DNA from: Cristatella mucedo
Taxonomy: Eukaryota > Bryozoa > Phylactolaemata > Cristatellidae
DNA: 25,000 bases
Direction: 5' to 3'
Assembly: GCA_009760855.2 (NCBI GenBank)
Contig: WPIO01000066.1
Location: forward strand, 1,825,001-1,850,000
Below the pieces are notes generated by a model. That model did no database searches and was not told the origin of the DNA. It was given only the letters and a program-made list of their open reading frames with translations. Position numbers and translations under genes: made by a program. The stretch's first letter is position 1; each line of letters opens with the position of its first letter. Below are positions 18,926-25,000 of the stretch, piece by piece.

Positions 18926-19095
18926 GGTAATAATAATAATAACAATAATGCACTTGATAAAGCGCCCTCAGAGAACTCGATCTTTTTCTAGGCGCTTCAC
19001 ATTTGCTGCAAAGGGAAGCGCGATTGAATGGTGAGTAATACCATGCTTGATAACCATGAATAACATGGTTAGGGGTGACATGCACAGGGTCAGCA
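18926..19095 (-). mobile_element. LINE-1 type 3'UTR, 5'-truncated
   Basis: From 19095 leftward: CTTGCTGACCCTGTGCATGT, 'CACCCCTAACCATGTTATTC', 'CTTTGCAGCAAATGTGAAGC', 'GCCTAGAAAAAGATCGAG', 'TTCTCTGAGGGCGCTTTATC', then (ATT)n. It matches the 3'UTR following the ORF at 21228-21557 on the plus strand. No coding part is attached. Confidence 0.85.
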
Positions 19096-19279
19096 AGTGT
19101 GGTAGCTGGAAGTAAGGTAGCAGACAGCTAGTCCATCACGGTATGAATAATAACAAAGAGCTACAGGCTAAGCGTCTGTCAGTCAAGTATTACTACAGCC
19201 CTCTTGACTGACCCGTCTTGGTCGACAGAGCTCCAAGCTTTTGCAAGGAATCCACATTCGACCAATTGCAATTTGACGT

Positions 19280-19650
19280 CTGCCTGTCATCTGAGTGTTC
19301 TATTCCAAAACGACTTGTCACTGAATAAGCACATTGCCTCAACTTTCAAATCGGCCTACTTTCAGCATGGGAACATTGCCAAAAGTAGGGCTTGCTTACG
19401 CCTAAAAGTAAGATCAACAAACAAGCTCGAACGGTTGTGACATCGCATCTAGATTACTGTAACTCTCTTTATTCAGGAGTCCGGCCTTTACTAAGGACTC
19501 CAGCCTTAATCATCTGCAGCAACGACAAAACTTGGATGCTCGTCTGATCTTTAGCCAACGATGTCATTGCCACATCCAGCCACCTGTGTCTCAGCTTCAT
19601 TTGCTCCATGTCAAGCACCGACTTTCAGATCCTCAACCTGGCTTAGGTAG
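19280..19650 (+). pseudogene. LINE RT thumb/C-terminal connector fragment
   Basis: Translation in shifting frames gives LSVLFQNDLSLNKHIASTFK then SAYFQHGNIAKSRACLRL, followed after breaks by LDYCNSLYSGV, LQQRQNLDARLIF and VSQLHLLHVKHRL. These match the order of the L2-like block with KHI...NIARIR, DYCNSLL.G, LQ..QN.AARLI and LHWLPV..RI downstream of the YADD palm. At least two frame breaks. No palm upstream and no conserved C-terminus directly downstream, so it is an isolated fragment. Confidence 0.75.
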
Positions 19651-19675
19651 GTCACTTGACTGGTTTCCAAAACAA

Positions 19676-19735
19676 GCCTAGCTACCAGACGTCCTTGCTG
19701 CTCTAGCCTAGCTACCAGCCGTCCTTGCTGCTCTA
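19676..19735. repeat. 30-bp tandem duplication
   Basis: Two units, 19676-19705 and 19706-19735, differing at one base (GACGTCC against GCCGTCC). Confidence 0.95.
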
Positions 19736-20226
19736 ATTCGCTCATGCTCCGCCAGCTCCTCAGCATCTAGTCATCTCGCACTAAAGTCCGACCTGTTGGC
19801 AATCGAGTCTTCAGCTCGCACAAAGCTACAGTCACTTCCTGCGATGACCTTTCAGCCATTAAAAACTCAGCTGCAGACAGCGTCAGTTAATCCGGTCAGC
19901 TTTCGGTGTGACTCGGTGAACTTTTCTTTTAGGTTTTGGTGTGCTTTGCTTGTGTACCTGAGCAAATAACCAGCCAGAGGTCTGACTAGCCGGTGGCCAC
20001 GAGTGTGGTTGTGTTTTAGCATGCTGGCAAAAGCAAGATACGCGTTCGCTTATGCATTATCGATACCATTATATAGTCAGTGATCCCATAAGTATTGGTT
20101 TCCTTGCAGTGAGTTGTAGACTGGATAGAGATCTAGTTCCTTAGGCTACTATACATACAAGCGGCAGATTCTCGTTATAATTATCTACGTTGCAAGAACG
20201 CCACTAGCCCTCCAAACCGCCATACT
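19736..20226. other. No gene recognised; possible LINE residue
   Basis: The stretch 19745-19830 resembles part of 10965-11040 and could be an old LINE C-terminal piece. Nothing firm. Confidence 0.35.
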
Positions 20227-20370
20227 TAATAAATATAAATCATTTGTATAGCGCCCTAAGAGAACTTAATCACTATTCAGGCGCTTCACATGTGCCTCGG
20301 GGCTCGAGCCCACGACCTCAGCCAGACCTTGGTCGGGGCGAGCACCTTAACCGCTGGACCAAACCAGCTC
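20227..20370 (-). mobile_element. SINE-A copy, near full length
   Basis: Minus-strand copy with all blocks: ATTTGTATAGCGCCC, TAAGAGAACTTAATC, ACTATTCAGGCGCTTCACAT, GGGGCTCGAGCCCACG, 'GGTCGGGGCGAGCACC', and the head complement GGACCAAACCAGCTC. Confidence 0.9.
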
Positions 20371-20754
20371 TGCTGTTCTCATTCTAAGATTCGCAGCTCT
20401 CCGGTATAGCTAATACAATTGACCTCTGCCCTCTGCCCTCAGGTCAACTTGTCCCTGATTTCCTCGATGAGCTGCTGCTATGGCCACTGATTAATAATTC
20501 ATAACTATATCAGTAGAATTTTAGCAATTTCCGAAAGTCTTCTTACTGCCGTACCTATCAACGATACCGGAATGACCGGCTGCACACCGGCTAAACTCTC
20601 AAACTAAAACTTCAAACCTAGCGCTCAAGTTCCGGTCAAACTTAAGAGCTAAATACTAATCAGATTGGTCAAAAACGTCCTTGAGCACACACGGGTGCCG
20701 TTACGCTTGGGGATCACTGGTGCTGCTATGTGATGGCTCATGCCCTTTGTTGCA
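20371..20754. other. No gene or element recognised
   Basis: Short CTCTGCC direct repeat near 20427-20440; otherwise nothing. Confidence 0.5.
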
Positions 20755-20920
20755 GAATTGGTTTGGCCTAGCGGTTCCGGTGCTCCTCTCGACCATTTAT
20801 GTCGATGTATTTAATGACAGACACGCAGTGGGCTCAAGCCCCTTGGCATATGTAAAACGTCTGAATAGAAATAAAGTTCTCTTAGGGTGCTATACAAGCG
20901 AATAATATATTTTATTTTTT
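20755..20920 (+). mobile_element. SINE-A copy, diverged
   Basis: GAATTGGTTTGGCCTAGCGG head, a rearranged middle (about 20781-20825), then GTGGGCTCAAGCCCC, GGCATATGTAAAACGTCTGA, 'TAAAGTTCTCTTAGGGTGC' and TATACAAGCGAATAA, ending T/A-rich. It lies directly upstream of a LINE remnant. Confidence 0.8.
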
Positions 20921-20944
20921 AGACCAATTAGGTGCAGTTAACGT

Positions 20945-21752
20945 GCAACAGGAAGTAATCTGAGGGGCCATTAAAGTTTGGGTACCCCAGGGATCTGTGC
21001 TTGGTCCGCTTCTCGTTTCAATTTTTATACTCTCCCCCTTACCAATACAAGCGTCAAGCATGATCCTGGCTTTCATTTGTATGCATTTGTATTCATTTGT
21101 ATGCGTTTGACACGCCGTTGTACCTGTGCTTGCATTTGTCCCTGTCTTCCAACACTTCACAATCTTAGCTACCCTGCAGCTTGTAGCACTAGCATTCGCC
21201 TTCGAATGACAGCAAACTGTCTCAAATTTGAATGACGATGAAAGCAACTATTTGTTACCGGTAAACCTCAAGGTTTTGTCGCTCACTTTTAGGTTTCTTC
21301 ATTCTATGGCTCCAACCTATCTCTCAGATATACTACCCCATCAGGCCAAGCATCGTACCACCCGCTTTTCGGAATCCAACAGTCTACAAATACCTCGTAC
21401 AAACCTTAAATCCTTTGGAGACCGTGCATTTAGTTCGTATGCTCCCAAAGCCTGGAACTCCCTCCGACTTGCGTCAGAACATCCCCCTGACCTGACCACA
21501 TTTAAAAGGAACTTAAAAACACACCTATTTAGGACAGCATATAGTGGGTCCCTGTGATTCGTCCTTCATGTGCTTATGCATGCTGACCCTGTGCATGTCA
21601 CCCCTAACCATATTATTCATTTTGTTTGTTTTTCAAGCATGATTTTACTTACCATTCAATTGCATTTCTCTTTGCAGCAAATGTAAAACGCCTAGAAAGA
21701 GATTAAGTTCTCTGAGGGCACTTTATCAAGTGTATTATAATTATTATTATTA
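20945..21752 (+). pseudogene. LINE remnant: RT core, internal deletion, C-terminus and full 3'UTR
   Basis: Carries VPQGSVLGPLL (20982-21014), then a degraded palm where the catalytic box reads YAFD (21100-21111) instead of YADD, within FHLYAFDTPLYLC. A short CATTTGTATG-type duplication lies just upstream. The palm end (MTANCLKF, about 21210) is followed almost at once by the C-terminal domain LKVLSLTFRFLHSMAPTYL, GDRAFSSYAPKAWNSLRLAS, LKTHLFRTAY and a stop at 21555-21557, so the thumb (the part kept at 19280-19650) is deleted. The 3'UTR follows to (ATT)n at 21752. This copy defines the LINE-1 type 3' end and shows that the UTR-only pieces belong to an L2-like LINE. Inactive. Confidence 0.85.
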
Positions 21753-21840
21753 CTGTCAGTTAGAATTAAAAAGCCAAATCCTCGGCCAGCATTTTGCGGC
21801 AGCATCGACACCCAATCCGGATGCTTTTTTTATTATCTTT

Positions 21841-21945
21841 CACTATAGTAATTACAATAATAATGTCATTTGTATTGCATCCTCGGAGAGCCAAATCCCT
21901 TTCTGTGCACTTAATATCTGCTTCAAAGGAAACAGTTAGACGACC
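21841..21945 (-). mobile_element. LINE-1 type tail fragment
   Basis: (AAT)n, GTCATTTGTATTGC, TCCTCGGAGAGCCAAATCCC, 'TTTCTGTGCACTTAATATC' and TGCTTCAAAGGAAAC follow the minus-strand order of the LINE 3' end. Diverged. Confidence 0.6.
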
Positions 21946-22004
21946 GTATTAGCTTCATAGTCAAGCCTGCTTAGACAAGGATACGGGAGCCAATGTAGCA
22001 CATG

Positions 22005-22073
22005 AAAGTTCCTAGAAAGGAACTGAGTTCTCTGAGGTCGATATACAAATCTGATATTATTATTATTATTATC
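22005..22073 (+). mobile_element. LINE-1 type tail fragment
   Basis: AGTTCCTAGAAAGGAACTGA, GTTCTCTGAGGTCGATATAC, then (ATT)n. Only the last 65-70 bp of the LINE 3' end is present. Confidence 0.65.
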
Positions 22074-22121
22074 AATATAGCTCACGGATTTCTTAAATCC
22101 TATCTTGACTTCCGCAAAATC

Positions 22122-22157
22122 TTACAGTTGGTGCACAACTCTTCAGGTAGGCTTGTC
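22122..22157 (+). pseudogene. Possible LINE RT thumb micro-fragment
   Basis: Reads LQLVHNSSGRLV in one frame, close to the LQLVQNSAARL motif of L2-like RTs. Only about 12 codons match, so chance is possible, but the LINE-rich setting favours a relic. Confidence 0.35.
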
Positions 22158-22307
22158 TGTCACTAAAGTATCAACTACCATAAAATTTAATAGGGGGTCA
22201 GCCTCATTGTGCAAAGTAAGCCTGACAAAGCTACATCAAGCAAGAGCTACATCATGGTGTGCATTTCAATGGACAAAATAAAGGCTTAAGAGGTCGTCTT
22301 CATGCGG

Positions 22308-22350
22308 TCGTTCGTAGAGTGCCCTAAGAGAACACGATCTCTATCCTGGC
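22308..22350 (-). mobile_element. SINE-A/LINE-1 tail fragment
   Basis: TAGAGTGCCCTAAGAGAACA and CGATCTCTATCCTGGC match the shared SINE-A/LINE tail on the minus strand. Too short to decide between the two. Confidence 0.5.
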
Positions 22351-22515
22351 TTTATAACTTAACTGCAACAGAATCAATACACAGGAGTTTGGAGACATAC
22401 TAGACAGACTGCTCGCTGATGATGCCCATTGCTGCTGCAGTCGTCGAGTAAGCCGCGAGAAAATGGCGGAAGAGGGAGAGACGGTAGCGCAGCAAATCAG
22501 GAGCACAGTTAATAT

Positions 22516-22614
22516 GGCACCGTTTGTTCACCGAGCCAGCTCACTTTCAGCTGTGGGCACAGTGCTCATAGCAGAGTGGGCTGTAAGTGAGCTGGCTCTG
22601 TGCCAAACGATGCC
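22516..22614. repeat. Long imperfect foldback (99 nt)
   Basis: The inner arms GAGCCAGCTCACTT (22533-22546) and AAGTGAGCTGGCTC (22585-22598) are perfectly complementary. The outer arms GGCACCGTTTG (22516-22526) and CAAACGATGCC (22604-22614) match at 10 of 11. Between them lie a small bulge and a loop of about 30-38 nt. It could be a relic MITE, a palindromic duplication or a hairpin RNA precursor; no second copy is in the window. Confidence 0.85.
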
Positions 22615-22720
22615 ACCGAACTAGCCTAGCCGAGGGTCACGTGACCAACGCTTGAACTAAATGACCCAAACCAGTAGCTAGCTAAAGCAGGCAGCAACCC
22701 AAGTGCTTGCTGAATGAGGC

Positions 22721-22796
22721 ATACCTCTCGACGCCCTGCACAGGCTCATCATGCACCACTACAGTACCTCTCACCGACCTGCACAGGCTCATCTTG
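22721..22796. repeat. Direct repeat, about 33 bp, 43-bp spacing
   Basis: Units at 22721-22753 and 22764-22796 share TACCTCTC and CCTGCACAGGCTCATC, with a few differences. Looks like an old local duplication. Confidence 0.85.
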
Positions 22797-22811
22797 AGGA
22801 TACAAAGACTT

Positions 22812-22880
22812 CAAGATTCTGTCATTCAGGTCTAGGTCTCTTCATTCTATTGCTCTATCCCTACCTACCTAAAATACATC
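22812..22880 (+). pseudogene. LINE C-terminal micro-fragment
   Basis: AAGATTCTGTCATTCAGGTC and 'TAGGTCTCTTCATTCTATTG' align with the 21265-21310 segment coding KVLSLTFRFLHSMA, then 'CTACCTACCTAAAATACATC'. Frame broken by a stop. Confidence 0.5.
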
Positions 22881-22930
22881 CTCAACAGGATTCGCAACGA
22901 CTCTTACTGTTGACCTGTGCATCTAACTAG

Positions 22931-23110
22931 GTGAGCCGTGATGGCACACTAGGTAAGGTGATTGCTTTTCACGACCTCAGACCCCGACCGAGGTCGTGAG
23001 TTCAAATCCACCTGTAGGCGATCCTGTATTGCAGCTGCAAGCGATGGGGATAGCCGCAAGGGCTCATCTGATGCTATACAAAAGAGGCTGTTAAATCAGC
23101 TAGTATTTTT
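22931..23110 (+). mobile_element. SINE-B copy, near full length
   Basis: Best reference for family B: GTGAGCCGTGATGGCACACT, A-box-like TGGCACACTAGG, CCGACCGAGGTCGTGAGTTC (B box, related to SINE-A's GAGGTCGTGGGCTCGAGCC), body 'GCGATGGGGATAGCCGCAAG', tail GATGCTATACAAAAGAGGCT and GTTAAATCAGCTAGTA. Confidence 0.85.
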
Positions 23111-23299
23111 ATCAGCACACACTGGAGCCAGGCTTCCGGTGGGGGGCTGCCCTGCTTCTGATTGGGCTGGGTGTGGGGCAAGCAGCCACTCAGGCGACTC
23201 TTAGAGATTTCACGAGTTCTTGCTCATGATAGGTCAGCTTTCGGAATTTTCAGCGCTCCACTTTTGCCCTGTGGTGATTCGTGGGCGTCAGTGCTATAG
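23111..23299. other. No gene or element recognised
   Basis: Short spacer between SINE-B copies. Nothing supported. Confidence 0.5.
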
Positions 23300-23470
23300 C
23301 ACATGTCGAGCGATCGGCCAACCTGAGCTACAGTCGATACTTAACAGCCCGGGTCGTGGTTTCAAGTCAGGCAGGAGGAAAACATTTATCAACCAGTGCA
23401 AGCAGAGGCGATAGCCGGCAAGGCCATATAACGGATCCTTATATACAATGGACATGGCAGCTGCAATATA
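23300..23470 (+). mobile_element. SINE-B copy, degraded
   Basis: B-box region CGGGTCGTGGTTTCAAGTCA (23351-23370), then 'CAACCAGTGCAAGCAGAGG' and CGATAGCCGGCAAGGCC, as in the family body. The tail is weak (ATATACAATGG). The next insertion, at 23585, has the opposite orientation. Confidence 0.5.
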
Positions 23471-23584
23471 ATTGAGGTGGTAAAATAAGCTAAGCTTTAC
23501 TGTTTGTGTTTGGTGAGGGTAACGAAACATAACACTGGTAGCAGAAGTTTGGATAGATATTTTGAGGGCCACAGGCCTTGCGCT

Positions 23585-23745
23585 GCCCTGATTTAACAGC
23601 CTCATTTGTATAGGGGGCAGAAGAGCCTTAACGGCTATCGTCACCACTTTCAATTGGCTATAAAGGATCGCTCACTGCAGGATTCGAACCCATGACCTCG
23701 ATCAAGAAGCACGAGCACCTTACCACCTGGGCCATCACGGCCCTA
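23585..23745 (-). mobile_element. SINE-B copy, near full length
   Basis: Minus-strand copy: TTTAACAGCCTCATTTGTAT, 'GGGGCAGAAGAGCCTTAAC', 'GGCTATCGTCACCAC', GGATCGCTCACTGCAGGATT, CGAACCCATGACCTCG (B box complement), and the head complement CCTGGGCCATCACGG. Confidence 0.8.
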
Positions 23746-23840
23746 GCTAAGCTAGTATGGACTTCAGGTAAACTCGCTTAAACGTAAACTTCACGTAAAC
23801 TTACAAGCTTATAGCAGCTAACGCTCAGTGAGCTGTCACT

Positions 23841-24375
23841 CTCCGACCGATCTCTCTTATCTGATCCCTCTGACTCTCCGACCGATCTCTCTGATCTGAT
23901 CTCTCTGACTCTCCGACCGATCTCTCTGATCTGATCTCTCTGACTCTCCGACTGATCTCTCTGACCTAGTCACTCTGAATCTCCGACCGATCTCTCTGAC
24001 CTAGTCACTCTGAATCTCCGACCGATCTTTCTTATCCGATCCCTCTGACTCTCCGACCGATCTCTCTGATCTGATCCCTCTGACTCTCCGACCGATCTCT
24101 CTTATCTTATCCCTCTGACTCTCCGACTGATCTCTCTGACCTAGTCACTCTGACTCTCCGACTGATCTCTCTGACCTAGTCACTCTGACTCTCCGACCGA
24201 TCTCTCTGATCTGATCCCTCTGACTCTCCGACCGATCTCTCTTATCTTATCCCTCTGACTCTCCGACTGATCTCTCTGACCTAGTCACTCTGACTCTCCG
24301 ACTGATCTCTCTGACCTAGTCACTCTGAATCTCCGACCGATCTTTCTTATCCGATCTCTCTGACTATGCTACCTC
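23841..24375. repeat. 35-bp minisatellite, 15 units, higher-order pattern
   Basis: Fifteen head-to-tail units of exactly 35 bp run from 23841 to 24365 without indels, starting CTCCGACYGATCTCTCT. Units fall in types: GATCTGATCCCTCTGACT, TTATCTTATCCCTCTGACT, GACCTAGTCACTCTGAMT and TTATCCGAT. Units 7-10 repeat as units 11-14 with one difference, giving a 140-bp higher-order period, and units 5-6 recur as 14-15. There are no unique spacers, so it is not a CRISPR array. The length is not a multiple of 3, so it is not a coding repeat. Confidence 0.95.
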
Positions 24376-24718
24376 AGACCATAGCTCCAACAGGACTGTG
24401 CTCAGGCTCTGGCCTGTTGTATCGGTCAGGTCTGAAGTTGCAAGTATGCATACATCCAGGTTAGGTTAAATTAATAAGTGCTGCCTCTTATCGTTTCCAT
24501 TCCATAAGCGACCCCCAGGCCAAATTCAAATTTCATGATCTCTGGTAATTTCTGTTAGCACTGTAGATGCAGCAAAGCTTGTAGAGTGCCCCATAATGCA
24601 ACTGCCTACGAACAGTGGGCTTTGTTCTTATGGTGGTTTACCCATTCCCCCGGATGCTCCACTAAAGAAAGCTTCTTCAGCTTCTTAGTGCTAAACCGTC
24701 GTGTATAATTAAAAAAAT
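24376..24718. other. No gene or element recognised
   Basis: A short inverted pair (GCTACCTCAGACC and GGTCAGGTCTGAAG, about 24368-24436) flanks the end of the minisatellite. No coding signal. Confidence 0.45.
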
Positions 24719-24856
24719 ATACAATTCATTTATATAGCGCCCCAAGAGAACTTGATCTCTATTCAGGTGCTTCACATATGCCTCGGGGCTCGAGCCCACG
24801 ACCTCAGTCAGACCTTGGTCGGGGTGAGCACCTTAACTGCTAGACCAAACCAGCTC
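24719..24856 (-). mobile_element. SINE-A copy, near full length and young
   Basis: Almost identical to 4721-4877: ACAATTCATTTATATAGCGC, CCCAAGAGAACTTGATCTC, 'TATTCAGGTGCTTCACATA', GGGGCTCGAGCCCACGACC, 'CTTGGTCGGGGTGAGC', and the head complement TAGACCAAACCAGCTC. The close match of the two copies implies recent activity. Confidence 0.9.
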
Positions 24857-25000
24857 GGCATGTGCATCTATCTCATCGTGAGCCAAACGACTGGCCAATC
24901 ACCTGCTGTCTCTTAGCCTCCTAATTGACACCTGTGGAGGGTTAATTTGAGTATCATTAGCAAGGTCAAATTAGCCAAAAAAACTGTACGACCAACCGAG
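24857..25000. other. No gene or element recognised
   Basis: Right end of window; nothing supported beyond a GCTCGGCATGTGC flank shared with the SINE-A copy at 4877. Confidence 0.5.

Noticed and set aside
18457-18930. 157-codon plus-strand ORF
   Set aside because: Its second half is an antisense SINE-A.
23841-24375. CRISPR-like regular repeats
   Set aside because: Units are contiguous with no unique spacers; a 35-bp tandem minisatellite explains it fully.

Overview
The window is eukaryotic, almost certainly from an animal. It has no operons, ribosome-binding sites or dense ORFs. It carries tRNA-headed SINEs, broken L2-like LINE copies, long dinucleotide microsatellites, a 35-bp minisatellite and a GC-rich, CpG-dense block of about 5 kb that looks like a CpG-island promoter region. 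The LINE and SINE types suit an aquatic invertebrate or a basal chordate, but I cannot name the species or phylum. Only one candidate protein-coding host exon was found. Everything else that codes is dead retrotransposon.

Layout. 1-1900 is AT/GC-mixed sequence with two SINE-B copies in opposite orientation around an AT-rich insert. 1900-7300 is the GC-rich block. It holds a candidate first coding exon on the minus strand (3453-3199, followed by a GTGAGT donor), CGG/CCG repeats, palindromes and some old SINE copies that have become GC-rich. 7300-12250 is a repeat mosaic: SINE-A and SINE-B copies, two opposed LINE 3' ends, a G-quadruplex-like GGGGC tract, and a LINE reverse-transcriptase (RT) fragment split by a SINE-A with a long AT tail. 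12250-16280 has a LINE endonuclease fragment, a 119-bp AT repeat, a possible third tRNA-like element and a SINE-B. 16280-18690 has CT and GA microsatellites and LINE tails, otherwise little. 18690-22910 is dense in LINE and SINE-A pieces. 22510-22800 has a foldback and a short duplication. 22930-23750 has three SINE-B copies. 23841-24375 is the minisatellite, and a young SINE-A lies near the right end.

Relations between elements. The 3' tail of SINE-A is plainly homologous to the 3' end of the L2-like LINE at 20945-21752, which fits a SINE that uses that LINE's machinery. The SINE-B tail differs and shows a weaker likeness to the 3' end of a second LINE lineage at 9368-9690. All LINE copies seen are truncated, frameshifted or missing catalytic residues, so none could be autonomous here. 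Names SINE-A, SINE-B and LINE-1/2 are local labels, not database names. I found no prokaryote-type defence or other novel multi-gene system. The points most worth following are the candidate exon, the SINE-LINE tail pairing, the higher-order minisatellite, the excess of G/C homopolymers and the 99-nt foldback.
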